Positions 1 to 10,622 of a stretch of DNA of 64,000 nt are shown here, one piece after another (position 1 is the stretch's first letter; every line of letters begins with the position of its first letter). The stretch is taken from the NCBI GenBank assembly GCA_030323885.1, contig CM059198.1:61964917-62028916 (forward strand), in the 5' to 3' direction. The position numbers were made by a program, and so were the translations under genes. Origin of the DNA: Branchipolynoe longqiensis. Its lineage: Eukaryota > Annelida > Polychaeta > Phyllodocida > Polynoidae. Under the pieces are notes generated by a model that was given only the letters and a program-made list of their open reading frames with translations, did not search any database and was not told where the DNA came from.

Positions 1-95
1 GTCAGGGTGATAGGTCACTAGTAGATGAACAGGAGTTGATGCCAATAAAGCACAACTTCTTCACTGTCAGTCTTGCATGACCTGTCTTCCCTTTC
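1..95 (-). repeat. Dispersed repeat fragment, inverted copy of 10525-10622
   Basis: The reverse complement matches 10525-10622 with few differences, including the shared stretch GTGCTTTATTGGCATCAAC. Only about 95 bp are visible because the window begins here. The family is not recognised. Confidence 0.75.
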
Positions 96-374
96 TGCCT
101 TATGAGAGAGATACAGTAGATATATTACAGATGAGTTTCTTGGAGAGGGGCATCAGGTGTGAACTGACAGACAGTTGTCAGAACGCATCTGGGAAGAGTA
201 AGTGGTATATCTGGGACTCTGACGGCTGGGCTTCCAGTTATATTACAAGTGTATTCATCCCCTAACTACAGTTATCAACGCAGTCAACCTGATGATCACA
301 GTCAATTTATCAAACCATCTGACTACATCTGTGAGTGCATTTACCCCACTAACTACATTTGTTAATGCCATTAA
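96..374. other. No feature recognised
   Basis: Mixed-composition DNA with short ORFs only. No repeat match inside the window was seen. Confidence 0.5.
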
Positions 375-900
375 CTTCAAATCAATATGTTGCTTCAAAT
401 CAATATGTACTCTATTGGGATAATGAAACACCATGTAAAAAACAAATCAGTTTATCCTAAGCAAATGCATAAGCAGATAGTATGTTGATCGTTACAATGG
501 ACAAAGGTTTGTCCCATCCCAGCCAGCATTCCCAGCTGGGCCCTGGGTGGGCCCCACATGGGCAGCCCATCCGGGGCCCAGCTAAATTTGGCCACAGGCC
601 CCAAGTGGGCTCCACCTGGGCTAGCCCAGGTGGGCCTATCTCAGTTATTGAATATGTTCACTATATCTTAGACAAAATATGATTTTTTTTTTAAAGCTGG
701 GAATCTAGCCCATGTGGGGCCCATTTCACGCCCACTTCAGTGCCCACCTGGAGCCCCTGCCGGGCTGTGCCCAGCTCGCCCATTGACAACCCATGTAGGG
801 CCCACCAGGGCATGTTGGCTGGGATATTGCTTAGCACCTTTTGAGACAGTCTTTACATCTGGGTATGTCTTAGATCTTTATCCCATAAAAACTGACTGAA
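375..900 (+). repeat. Dispersed repeat, copy carrying a MITE (paralogue at 33563-33715)
   Basis: Positions 375-517 and 824-860 align to 33563-33715 (shared CACCATGTAAAAA and AAGCAGATAGTAT). The alignment is interrupted here by the GC-rich element at 518-823, which is absent from the 33.6 kb copy. Confidence 0.75.
518..823. mobile_element. 306 bp GC-rich MITE with CCCAGCCA termini
   Basis: The ends are inverted repeats: CCCAGCCAGCATTCCC on the left, and CCCAGCCAACATGCCC as the reverse complement of the right end. The interior is rich in GGGCCC and CAGCTGGG motifs. It is flanked by AT on both sides (516-517 and 824-825). The 33.69 kb paralogue has an uninterrupted CCATATTGC at the same point. 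The superfamily is not certain and there is no coding capacity. Confidence 0.8.
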
Positions 901-1351
901 TGTAAGGCGCTGAATGATATACCCCGCTGAAGGGCAAAGACAACATAGGCCTGCTATTTTGAAAATGCCATATATATCCTCTGCATATTGTGTCATTGCT
1001 TCCCCGAATCACCCTGTGCCCAAGGAATACGAGGGTGCGCTTCAGTGTCAAGATAATGTGACTCAGTAGGATATTGCAAGGTGCCAAATGAAAGTAAGCC
1101 AGCGCTAATGATGAAGTCGGCATGAGGGCATATTTGCCATAAGTGCAGCCCGCCAATGTATATCATGAGTCTGTATGTTCCCGTCCTAATAGGATCTCGG
1201 GTGTTGTTCGGACGTAATACCCTGACTCACTCGAGTACATGATGATAATGGCGGCCCTTGGACACGCGTTCCCAGGCACTCCAGTTAGGAGCTAGACATG
1301 TGTGCGCAGAACTGTCTGTCAATTGTCATTAGTGGATGGAGGGAGGTTTGC
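901..1351. other. No feature recognised
   Basis: Unique-looking DNA. The short ORFs have no recognisable domain. Confidence 0.4.
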
Positions 1352-1707
1352 TATCACAACCGACCAGACGGGATGGCCGAATGAGTTAGAGCTTCCGTCT
1401 CCCATGCTGATAGATCGTGGGGTCATTGGTTCGAACCCTGGTCGAGTGAAACCAATGACTTAAAAATTGATACTTGTCGCTTCCTAGCCAGGCACTCGGC
1501 ATTAATAGGATAAGGCAAGGACTGGTTGGCTCAGTGTCAGGATAATGTGACAGTGGGATATTAGGTCATGGTGGCGGTGGCCTGATTTCCCAGTGGGACA
1601 CCACTATAAAGTTGCCATGAGTGCGCACTGTCACAAGTCGGTACCAGTCCTGATATGACCTTAGATGTTGCGAGGATGTAAAACAACAACAAACAGTTAT
1701 CACAACC
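1352..1707 (+). mobile_element. SINE, head A, full length with 10 bp TSD
   Basis: The element is 1362-1697, flanked by direct repeats TATCACAACC at 1352-1361 and 1698-1707. It starts with a tRNA-like head (A box region TGGCCGAATGAG, B box GGTTCGAACCC). The common body follows (CTTGTCGCTTCCTAGCC, GGATAAGGCAAGGACTGG, CAGTGTCAGGATAATGTGA), then the end GATGTTGCGAGGATG and an AAACAACAACAAAC tail. The TGGCCGA-type head resembles Ser/Leu class tRNAs. It would be transcribed by RNA polymerase III and mobilised by a partner LINE. Confidence 0.92.
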
Positions 1708-2257
1708 ACAGCGGGAAGTCACCAAGAACAGGAGAATAACAGCTAGGGTCAGCGGGGTGGATCCATTGATAGCTCTGCTCACAAGGTTGACGGCATTGAC
1801 AGCTGCCAATACACTGACCATTGTACATGTTGCGAAAAACATGGGCAATTGAATACTCGGACCGACGTCTCACCGAATGGATACAAAGCATCAAGAATGC
1901 TATTTATAGATTATACCAGATACTGGCCCCAGCGCCCCCTAGCTTAAGAAGTTAACATTAACGACGTCGCTGCTTGCTTTGAATCCCTTTGGTTTTGACT
2001 GCGGTTCGGTCATCATCTCTACTAACCCTTGGGTTTTGAACCATCCCACCCACCCATACTGTTATATTTGTGGGGTCAAGTTCTGTAGCCCTTGAAATCA
2101 TTTGATTGAACTCTGATATGTAACAAAACTCAAGAAGACAATAATAAAGTCCAATATAAGTCAGTCGGTCTCGGTGTTCTTTCAATTTTAGTCAGAGGGG
2201 CGGATACATTGATAGCTTTACTCACACAGCAATCTAGGAAACAGCAAGTATCATTTT
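1708..2257. other. No gene; one short internal direct repeat
   Basis: A ~38 bp segment at 1750-1790 (GGATCCATTGATAGCT) recurs degenerately at 2192-2230. Nothing else was recognised. Confidence 0.4.
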
Positions 2258-2348
2258 TGAAAGTCATTGGTTTGACTGGATCGGGAATCGAACTCCCGAT
2301 TTCCCACACGGACAGGCCGGTGATCTAGCGATTGGGCCACCACGTCCT
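2258..2348 (-). mobile_element. SINE fragment, head B only
   Basis: On the minus strand this shows the tRNA-like head B, with the B box read as GGGAGTTCGATTCCCG and the following CAATGACTTT. The body is missing, so it is a fragment. Confidence 0.75.
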
Positions 2349-2577
2349 GTAGATGCTGACTGTTATAGATCATCATTGCTCTGAACTGAAACAAAGTGGG
2401 ATACCACACAATTGGGTTTGACTCAGCCATCAATCAAATCCGTGACCGCCTGTTGGGGAAGTTGGTGCCTTACGCGCGAGTCCACCGCGCTTGGTCAATA
2501 GAGGGTGTGAGATGCGATCTGGCCGTGACCTATATAATAATGATGCCAGGGAATCCCCCCTAATTCACTCACAACGT

Positions 2578-2933
2578 AGCTGCATAGTCCGATGAAGCAT
2601 CACATTTTCAAAACCAAAACAAGTATCTCAATTTGATTCTACATATCTCCTTCTACTTAAATACTGGTGCACCTGTTAAACATTTGTCACCACATAGAAG
2701 GGACTACAGAGGCAATGTAATAGAACCTATTACTGCAGAAACCTATGGTGTCAGAGTTTTGGCAAGCTTGCCAAAACTAAATTAGCTTGTTTGCACTTCA
2801 AATATCTCAAAAGTTAGCCATCTAAAATATAAGGTACTTCAAGTGAAAGTAGGGTAGATTATAACCATCACGATTATATGTTTATCTCAGAAAATGACAG
2901 AAACTCAAAACCAATCGGACTATGCAACTTTAA
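2578..2933 (+). mobile_element. TTAA-MITE (piggyBac-like), full length
   Basis: It begins AGCTGCATAGTCCGATGAAG and ends CGGACTATGCAACT followed by TTAA (2930-2933). These ends are inverted repeats of each other. The interior matches the other copies (AATTTGATTCTACATATCT, ATTTATCTCAGAAAATGACA). The left TTAA has decayed. Confidence 0.8.
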
Positions 2934-3296
2934 TCTTAAGGCATATCCGATTCTATGTAAAAATATCAATTGCTGATTTGTTTTAACAATGTATCTAGCA
3001 TAATTCTGAACATTATAATGATGAGTGTCTCCTAAAATAGGAATATATTGTGCAAAAGTTATTCATGGAATCGGTATTATGTCACTTTGACGGCACTTGT
3101 ACTGTGACCATATGCATATATATATACGCATGTGAAATACCTACATATATATATGTAGACATACATGGACATATCTGATTGTAGGTACAAATCTCAATTG
3201 CTGATTCGCTCAAACAATGTATTTTGCATACATTTTAACTTTAATTTAAAGTAACATTTGTTGCTCAGCTGGAAGATTCCCCCCCCCTTGGGGAAG
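2934..3296. repeat. AT-rich block with a ~55 bp repeated motif
   Basis: The motif CAATTGCTGATT...AACAATGTAT occurs at about 2965 and 3195 and again at 7995-8035. ATATATGTA runs lie around 3110-3160. No gene is visible. Confidence 0.5.
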
Positions 3297-3838
3297 CCAT
3301 CATCATCATCATCATGCTGTCGGTCGGGATCCAACAAAGACTGCTTTCATCACTTGACTGCTGCTCTCCATTTAGCTCTCTGCTGTGAGAGTGATGTCCA
3401 TGAGTCGGTCTTAATGTCTCTCAGATCCAGGTTTCTCTTGATGGTATCCTTGAACCGGAGACAAGGGCGCCCTCTCTTTCTGTAACCAGAAGACAGTTGA
3501 GAGTAGAGGATCTGCTTTCGTAGCCAGTCTGATGACATCCTCATGAGGTGTCCAGTCCACCGGAGATTCTTTTTGATCAGAAGATCTTCCAAAGAGGGCA
3601 GTCACGTCCATTCGAGTATTTCCTTATTTGTCACTTTGTCCTTCCAGGTTAGCCTCATGATTGAACACAGATGTTGCATCATGAAGGCATGCATCTTTTT
3701 CACCTGTCGTCTGTACACTGTCCAGCCCTCAGCTCCGTATAGTAGGGTGGCTGGCACAATTGCACGGTAGATCTTGCCTTTGACCCGCATGGACACATGG
3801 TGGTTGTTCCAGAGTCTCTGGCGTAGTCAGCCGAAAGA
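3297..3838 (-). pseudogene. Non-LTR retrotransposon 3' fragment, (ATG)n-tail family
   Basis: The minus strand encodes the C-terminal end of an endonuclease-reverse transcriptase ORF in broken frames. One segment contains LYGAEGWTV; the next contains LRWTGHLMRMSSD and GYRKRGRPCLRFKDTIKRNL. The W-TGH-RM and K-RGRP-R-KD pattern is common in the C-terminal region of many animal non-LTR ORF2 proteins. The 3' end is an (ATG)n microsatellite at the low-coordinate side. The copy is 5' truncated near 3838 and has a frame break near 3600. The clade is not assigned. Confidence 0.8.
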
Positions 3839-4293
3839 TGGTGGTGAAGCCATACAGTAATATTTACCTTGCTACATGGTTGTGGTTAAAAATAACTCAA
3901 CTCAAAACTCAACTTAACTTAGAAAGCGCACCACAATGCATTGCGTGAATTAATTTTAGTGTTCGGCATGATGGAGAACATAGGACATGCCTGACAATAA
4001 TGTAAACCAAATCGTTGTTGGTCCACTGCCTCCCTTTGTGCAGCCTGCAGATAGCAGGAGTGACGTCATTGTCAGGGGTCAAAGGTCAGCCGGCTTCTGA
4101 ATGTATTGGTACAGGGGCTGTGATCATTCATCCCAAAGGCATGGAACCCAGAGACAGGAGGACCTCTGAGTGAAGGCCCGCTCACCATCCAATCTCAGGG
4201 CCCTCTGGAGGGGATGAACATAACTTATGCACAATATCAAGATGTAGTAGCATATGTCTGTTTGTTAAAGTTTTACATCCGGGCAACATGTCA
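3839..4293. other. No gene; short SINE-tail scrap at the end
   Basis: Mostly unique-looking DNA. About 4268-4289 (GTTTTACATCC...GCAACAT) resembles the minus-strand 3' end of the SINE family. Confidence 0.4.
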
Positions 4294-4506
4294 TGCTGCA
4301 TAGTCCAATGAAGCATCACATTTTTAAAACCAACATATTTATTTAGATTTGATTGTACCTATCTAACTTAGATACTGATTCACTTATTAAGCATTTCTTG
4401 TCATATAGAAAGAAGGGACTACTGAGTCAATTTAATAGAACCTGTCACTGCAGAATCCTAAAGGTGTCAGACTTTTGGGTTGCTTGCCAAAACTAAGTTT
4501 ACATGT
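4294..4506 (+). mobile_element. TTAA-MITE, 3' truncated
   Basis: It begins CTGCATAGTCCAATGAAGC and follows the family interior up to GCTTGCCAAAACTAAG, where it stops at the first unit of the 108 bp satellite. Confidence 0.75.
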
Positions 4507-5162
4507 TTGGTAGACTATAGCCCTGTATCAGGATGTCTACAGCACCTTGTATTCCCAGGTGGTCACCCATCTAAGTACTGATGAGGCTCAACTATTACTT
4601 ATCCACTACTGACTTGGTAGTCTATAGGCCTGTATCAGGATGTCTACAGCACCTTGTATTCCCAGGTGGTCACCAATTTAAGTACTGATGAGGCTCAACT
4701 ATTACTTATCCACTACTGACTTGGTAGTCTATAGGCCTGTATCAGGATGTCTACATCACCTTCTATTCCTAGGTGGTCACCCATCTAAGTATAGAGGAGG
4801 GTCAACTATTACTTATCCACTATTGATTTGGTAATCTATATGAAATATCAGGATGTCTATAGCACCTTGTATTCCCAGGTGGTCAGCCATTTAGGTGTTG
4901 ATGAGGCTGAACTATTACTTATCCACTATTTATTTGGTAGTCTATAAGCCAGTACCAGGATGTCTACACCGCCTTGTATTCCCAGGTGGTCACCCATCTA
5001 AGTCCTGATGAGGTTCAACTATTACTTATCCACTATTGATTTGGTAGTCTATAAGCCTGTATCATGATGTCTACAGCATCTTGTGTTCCCAGGCGGTCAG
5101 CCATTTGAGTACTGACGAGGTTCAACTATTACTTATCCACGACTGATTTGGTAGTATATAGG

Positions 5163-5490
5163 CTTGTATTTGTTGAAGATTTATACTGCCTATCATGGCT
5201 AAGCCTGAATAGACTTGTTTTCACCATTAGACAGTTTGTCGATAGAAAGCCGAGCCTACACTTTTACCGACCTCAGGGATTTTTAACCTCCCACACCACA
5301 TAGACATGGTATGAGAGCAACTGGCCTTGGATGACGCTGTAAGTTATACACAGCGGTGGAAATCCAAATTTGCAGAGATGGGGGCACGGGGAATCGAACC
5401 ACCAACCTTCAGATTAGGAGTCTGACCTAGAAACAAGTCAGACACTCTAACCACTCCGCCAGGGAGAACACCACAAGGTTCAACTTGTAT
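5163..5490 (-). mobile_element. Second, unrelated tRNA-derived SINE inserted in the satellite
   Basis: The insert is 5170-5483, flanked by CTTGTAT (5163-5169 and 5484-5490). On the minus strand it starts with a tRNA-like head: GGCGGAGTGGTTAGAGTGTC, then GGTGGTTCGATTCCCCGTG as the B box. The ~240 bp body shares nothing with the common SINE. A Ser/Leu-type tRNA origin is inferred from the head. Confidence 0.7.
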
Positions 5491-5887
5491 CAGGATGTCT
5501 AGACCCCTTGTATTCCCAGGTGGTCACCCATTCAAGTACTGATGAGGTTCAACTAATACTTATCCACTACTGATTTGTAGTCTATAAGCCTGTATCAGGA
5601 TGTCTACATCACCTTGTATTCCGAGGTGGTCACCCATCTAAGTGCTGATGAGGCTCAACTATTAATCATCTACTACTGATTTGGTAGTCTATAAGCCTGT
5701 ACCAGGATGTCTACAGCACCTTGTATTCCCAGGTGCTGGTTAGCCATCCAAGTACTGATGAGGCTCAACTATTACTTATCCAATATTGATTTGGTAGTCT
5801 ATAGGCCAGTATAAGGATGTCTACAGCACCTTGTATTCCTAGCTGGTCACCCATCTAAATGCTGATGAGGCACAACTATTACTTATC

Positions 5888-6112
5888 CAACTGGGAAATC
5901 AGGCTGCCTGCACCTTGACCCAATATCCCACTCGGTCAAATTATCCTGGCACTGAGCTTACCTGTCCTGGTCCTATCCTATTAATGCCAAGCACGAAGCT
6001 AGGAAGCGACAAGTATCAATTTCATAAGTCATTGGTTTGACTCAGCCGGGAACTGAACTCCCATTCCCTTGCACGCGAGGCCCGCGCTCTACCGATTCGG
6101 CCACCATGCCTG
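5888..6112 (-). mobile_element. SINE, head B, 3' truncated, inside the satellite
   Basis: It runs from the body (GGGAAATCAGGC...) to a complete head B, seen on the plus strand as CGATTCGGCCACCATGCC. The poly(AAC) end is missing. The satellite resumes at TGTAGTCTATAAG. Confidence 0.82.
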
Positions 6113-6175
6113 GTATGTAGTCTATAAGAAGTCAGGATGTCTGCATCATCTTGTACACTATGTGGTCACCAATCC

Positions 6176-6866
6176 ATTGCCAACCATTGCTAACCATTGC
6201 TTACCATTGCTAACCGTATCTAACCGTTGCTAACCATTGCTAACCGTTGGTAACCGTTTCTAACCGTTGCCAACCGTTGGCTACCGTTGCCTACCGTTGC
6301 CTACCGTTGCCTACCGTTGCCTACCGTTGCCTACCGTTGCCTACCGTTGCCTACTGTCGCCTACCGTCGCCTACCGTCGCCTACCGTCGCCTACCGTCGT
6401 TTACCATCGCTTACCATCCTTTACCATCGCTTACCATCCTTTACCATCGCTGACCATCGCTTACCATCGCTTACCATCGCTTACCATCCTTTACCATTGC
6501 TTACCATCCTTTACCATCGCTTACCATCCTTTACCATCGCTGACCATCGCTTACCATCGCTTACCATCGCTTACCATCCTTTACCATTGCTTACCATCCT
6601 TTACCATCGCTTACCATCGCTTACAATCGCTTACCATTGCTTACCATTGCTTATCATTGTTTACCATGACTTACCATTGCTTACCATTGCTTACCATTGT
6701 TTACCATTGCTTACTATTGCTTACCATTGCTTACCCTTGCTTACCCTTGCTTACCATTGCTTACCATTGCTTACCATTGCACACCATTGCACACCATTGC
6801 ACAACATTGTGCACCATTGCACACCATTGCGCAACGTTGCACACCATTGTGCACCATTGCGCATGG
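6176..6866. repeat. 10 bp minisatellite (TTACCATTGC)n
   Basis: About 69 units of 10 bp drift along the array: TAACCATTGC, then CTACCGTTGC, CTACCGTCGC, TTACCATCGC/TTACCATCCT, TTACCATTGC and finally ACACCATTGC. A 90 bp higher-order unit repeats at about 6431 and 6521, marked by the rare TGACCATCGC at 6451 and 6541. Because 10 is not a multiple of 3 and no unit creates a stop, all plus frames stay open. Those ORFs are not genes. Confidence 0.95.
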
Positions 6867-7080
6867 TTGCTCACTTTTTGCTGTGATGGCACATTCAGCG
6901 ATACAGAAATTACATATTCAATTTTTTTTGATTTTTTGTCTGTGATGAATTTATTTACCCTGCTCATAATGGATAAGTGGGTCAACACTTGTTTTCGCCA
7001 CTGGGCTGCACTAGTCCAATTTGATTCAAATCTTTTGAATTCAGTTTTAATAATAATTTAGGTTTTCTTGCTTTTTGATT
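6867..7080 (+). repeat. Dispersed repeat, paralogue of 55925-56075
   Basis: Shared motifs include GATGAATTTATTTAC, ATAAGTG, CCAATTTGATT and AATCTTTTGAATTC. A weaker match lies at 26665-26760. The family is unknown. Confidence 0.65.
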
Positions 7081-7647
7081 CTAAAGCGAGAATAAGGCAT
7101 GGCAACTATTAACTGAACATTTAATTATTTGTGCTTAATGGACACGCATCCTAGAATTAGAAACATTCCTCTTTGGTCCATTACCAGCGGTGTAATTACC
7201 GCATAATGGGCTAGTGTGATGCCTAGAAACAATTATTTCCAACAGTGCAATATTATGTCTAAATGGAATTGGTAATCCAGTTGAATAGGACATGGTCAAC
7301 TTGGTGAGTTAGATTGTGAATATTGCACTTGCTTAAATATAAATATATGTGATTTACAATTCATGATGTGAAGGTGCTCACATATATATAAAAGTCTTCT
7401 GGTGCAACTGACAGTTGTCAACATCCGGTGGAGATGAGGAGGGCCACAGATGGCTCCACTGCTACAGTGATGGGTTTTACAGACAATATGACAATATTAA
7501 TAATAATTTGCTTATGTACCTTTATACTTGCATAATGCATTATATATCACATATTATTCATACCACATTACTCTAGCCTGATTTAATCAAAACATATCAC
7601 CATCCAACAACAACAAATGGATCAATTCTGCCAATCCTTTCATCAAT
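7081..7647. other. No feature recognised
   Basis: AT-rich DNA without convincing ORFs or repeats. Confidence 0.4.
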
Positions 7648-7838
7648 TTATGACAGAAAGAGAGGGTGCCCTCGTCTCCGGTTCAAGGATAGCAGCAAGA
7701 GAAACCTGAAGCTGAGAGACATTAAGACCGACTCATGGATGCAACTCTCACAGCATAGAGCTAAATGGATGGCGGCAGTCAAGTAATGAAAGCAGTCTTT
7801 GTCGCATTGCGACCGACAGCATGATGATGATGACGTGT
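7648..7838 (+). pseudogene. Non-LTR 3' fragment, (ATG)n-tail family
   Basis: It corresponds to the last ~60 codons of the same ORF as the 3.3 kb copy (GAGGGTGCCCTCGTCTCCGG, CTGAGAGACATTAAGACCGA), then TCAAGTAATGAAAGCAGTC and the ATGATGATGATG tail. It is strongly 5' truncated. Confidence 0.82.
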
Positions 7839-8040
7839 CTATCCCATAATCATGCTACTCAGAAATGTGGGGCCCTCGATGAGAAGTAGTCTGCATTAGG
7901 GAGGGTTCACTGTACACATTCATGCCACATAATATTATACAGGACAACTTACAAATAAACATCCAGTATGATACTAAGCAGTGTGATTCTAGGTAAAGAT
8001 TACAATTGCAGATTTGGTGCAACAATGTATTTTGCATAAG

Positions 8041-8505
8041 TATGGTGTCCGGTGTGCAAGGTGGCAAGTTTTGAACATGCACAAAACTTGTACCAGACAC
8101 TGTGCGGTTGGTTTTAAGTCTGTTTAGTCCATTTTGTCCAGTTCATGTCCGTTATGCATCCGTTACGTCTCCGGTTTGTTTCTGCAGAGTCCGTTGACGG
8201 TGTTGCGGGAATTTGTTCAGTATATGTTTCCGGCATGTCCTTGACAGTCCGGTATGTGTCCGGTATGTGTCCGTCCGTCCGTTTGACATTCGGTTGTTGT
8301 CTGGTTATCGTCCAGTTATCGTCCGGTGGCTATCCGTTCATGTCCGTTTCATGTCCGTTTCATGTCCATTTCATGTCCGGCGTCCATTCACCCGATAGCG
8401 CAACATTTCAATGCATTTCGATACATTTTGATACCAAACACCACCGGACTAGACAATTCTTTGTCCGGTATATGTCCGTTGCTCAATCCGCTAAGGTGTG
8501 ATAGG
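8041..8505 (+). repeat. GTCCGG-rich element, partial (full copy at 16403-17000)
   Basis: It shares GGCAAGTTTTGAACATG and ACAAAACTTGTACCAGACAC with 16503-16556, then short GTCCGGT/GTCCGTT words. It ends CTAAGGTGTGA like the right end of the 17.0 kb copy. The left terminal repeat is not found here. Confidence 0.7.
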
Positions 8506-8767
8506 CACTTTAAGCATTTGTTGCCCCACAGAAGGGAACACCAAGTCAATTTGAGAGAACCTGTTATGCCTGAAGCCTATGGTTTCAGAGTGTTGGCATG
8601 CTTGACAAAACAAATTTGACAGGTTTGCATTTGAAATATCTCAAAACTTAAACACTTAAAATAGAAGTTATTTTAAAGTAAAGTGGGGTAGATTATAACG
8701 ATCAATTCAATATATTTATCCCAGAAAAATGGCAGAAACCCAAAACCATCGGATTATGCAACATTAA
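8506..8767 (+). mobile_element. TTAA-MITE, 5' truncated
   Basis: The family interior starts at GCATTTGTTGCCCCACAG and runs to CCATCGGATTATGCAACA followed by TTAA (8764-8767). The GTCCGG element abuts its truncated side. Confidence 0.75.
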
Positions 8768-8935
8768 ATAAAACTCAACTCAAAACTCAACTCAACTCAA
8801 AACTCAACTCAACTCAAAACTCAACTCAACATGGACACCCGCATACTGTTTGTGGTGGTGGTGGTGCTGCGAGTGGTGGTGGTGATGGTGCTAGTAGTGG
8901 TGGTGGTGCTATTAGTGGCGGTGGTGCCTTAATTA
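8768..8935. repeat. Simple repeats (CTCAA)n and (GGT)n
   Basis: ACTCAACTCAAA runs lie at 8770-8830 and GGTGGTGGTG runs at 8856-8930. Confidence 0.85.
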
Positions 8936-9018
8936 CATGTCACTAATTACATGTACAGGCATGATGGCAGCATGCCACGCACACTCTGGCATTGTAATTC
9001 GAGAATCTGATTACGTCT

Positions 9019-9344
9019 ACCAGGCGCAGTGACCGAATCGGTAGACTGCTGGAGATCGGGAGTTTGGTTCCCGGTCGAGTCAAAGCAATGACTTATAAAA
9101 TTGATACTTGTCGCATCCTAGCCTGGCGCTTGGCATTAATAGGATAGGATGAGGGCTAGTTAGCTCATTGTCAGAATAATGTAAATGAGTGGGATATCGG
9201 ACTACGATGCCGGCACCCTGATTTCCCAATGGGGCAGGACTATAAATCATCCATAATAGTGTGCGTTGTCCTAAGTCAATACCCGCCCTGATATGACCTT
9301 AGATGTTGCCAGGATGTAAAACTCCAACAACCAACCAAATAACA
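9019..9344 (+). mobile_element. SINE, head B, near full length
   Basis: Head B (ACCGAATCGGTAGACTG, B-box region GGTTCCCGGTCGAGTC) is followed by the common body and ends GATGTTGCCAGGATGTAAAA with an AAC-rich tail near 9340. Confidence 0.88.
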
Positions 9345-9562
9345 TTACATCCGGTGCCTCCGGGCCCGGACGGATGGGCGATAATCAGTCGAATGTGCCC
9401 CGTTCTGAAGCTGGAATACAAATATAATCTCCTTTATACGCTCAGCAGCCGAGAGCTGTGCCATTCGATATGCAAGCTCGCTCTCTCCGCGTCCATCGAC
9501 GTGAATATGAGCTATGCTGCCGATACGGCGTAAGGCAACCACCAATCAATCAATCAATCAGT
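9345..9562 (+). mobile_element. Non-LTR 3' end with (AATC)n tail
   Basis: The last ~60 bp (GAATATGAGCTATGCTGCCG, ACGGCGTAAGGCAACCACC, then AATCAATCAATCAATC) match the 3' end of the RNase H retrotransposon at 37880-37940. The upstream ~150 bp are different, so it is probably another member or a diverged 3' UTR. Confidence 0.65.
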
Positions 9563-9639
9563 CTGTCCGCTTCCCTTGTTTCTGTTGAAATATGTGCTCG
9601 CAATTAGCTGGCCGGCTATCCATTCGGTTGGTTCGTTGT

Positions 9640-9974
9640 TGGAGTAATCAGACTGGATGCCCAAATGAGGGAGAGCGTCCGTCTTCCGCGTTGGTAGATC
9701 ATGGGATAGTGCGTTCAAACCCTGTTCGAGTTAATCCAATGACTTACAAATTGATACTTTTTTTTGTCGCTTCCTAGCCAGGCGCTCGGCATTATTAGGA
9801 TAGGAAAAGGACTGGTTGACTCAGTGTCAGGATAATTTGACTAAGTGGGATATCAGGGCATGGTGCTGGCGGCCTGCACCATAAGGTTGTCATGAGAATC
9901 CACTGTCACAAGTCTGTACCTGTCCTGATATGACCTTGGATGTTGCTACGATGGAAAACAACAACAAACAAACA
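9640..9974 (+). mobile_element. SINE, head A, near full length
   Basis: Head A is degenerate (GAGAGCGTCCGTCTTCCGCG, GTTGGTAGATCATGGG). The body contains a TTTTTTTT expansion before GTCGCTTCCTAGCC and ends AAAACAACAACAAACAAAC. Confidence 0.88.
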
Positions 9975-10190
9975 TTGGAGTTTTACATCCTGGCAACATC
10001 TAAGGTAATACCAGGATATGTACCGACTTGTGACAGTGTGCGCTCATCATGATTTTATAGTGTAACCCCACTGGGAGACCAGGCCACCAGCATCATGACT
10101 TGATATCCCACTCAGACACATTATCCTGACACTGAGCCAACCAGTCCTTGCCCTATCCCAATAATGCTGAAAGCAAGGCTAGGATGTGTG
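9975..10190 (-). mobile_element. SINE fragment, tail and body only
   Basis: Minus-strand SINE reading from GGAGTTTTACATCCTGGC to AAGGCTAGGATGTG. The head is missing. It lies tail-to-tail against the SINE at 9640-9974. Confidence 0.82.
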
Positions 10191-10258
10191 AATTTGTAAG
10201 TCAACAATCTATTTGTTGTATTTCCTGGCGGATAATAATCGGCATCGAGGATGGCAAC

Positions 10259-10437
10259 TACAGTAGAACCTCTCTATACCGACCCCTCCACAGATCGACC
10301 GCTCCCCAATATCGAATGCTTTATTTGGGTCCCAACAATACAATTGAAAGGATATTCTAACTCTCTAAACCGATCACCTCCCTAAATGGACCACTTAAAG
10401 TCGGTCCCATTGTAATAATGGTGGGACTCGGCCATCT
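10259..10437. mobile_element. TA-flanked MITE (pogo/mariner-like), right end decayed
   Basis: It begins TA-CAGTAGAACCTCTCTATACC and carries internal CCACAGATCGACCGCTCCCC and TTTATTTGGGTCCCAACAAT, shared with 11467-11644 and 47227-47420. The right inverted repeat is weak. Confidence 0.75.
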
Positions 10438-10524
10438 GAACCCCGCATATTATTAGTCTCCACAGGTGTGTTCTGACAATTGTATGTCAGTTCCCACCTG
10501 TCGTTACTCTCAACAACCCATAAG

Positions 10525-10622
10525 GAAGAAAGGAAGACAAGTCATGCAAGATTGACAGTGAAGAAGTTGTGCTTTATTGGCATCAACCCCTGTTCACCTA
10601 CTGGTGACCTATCACCCTCACT
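10525..10622 (+). repeat. Dispersed repeat, inverted partner of 1-95
   Basis: It matches the reverse complement of positions 1-95. The family is unknown; an LTR fragment is possible but unsupported. Confidence 0.7.

Larger units (their letters stand above)
4507..6175. repeat. ~108 bp tandem satellite with two SINE insertions
   Basis: Units carry GGTAGTCTATAGGCCTGTAT, CAGGATGTCTACAGCACC, TTGTATTCCCAGGTGGTCAC and CAACTATTACTTATCCAC. Unit starts at about 4510, 4616 and 4724 give a period near 108 bp. Blocks lie at 4507-5169, 5484-5887 and 6113-6175 and are separated by inserted SINEs. It is non-coding. Confidence 0.88.

Noticed and set aside
4507..6175. CRISPR-like array
   Set aside because: Units are contiguous 108 bp repeats with no spacers, in a eukaryotic repeat landscape.
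6247..7061. 264- and 199-codon repeat proteins (YRCLPLPTVA-like)
   Set aside because: A 10 bp repeat read in three frames gives the same peptide each time, with no start context or conserved domain.
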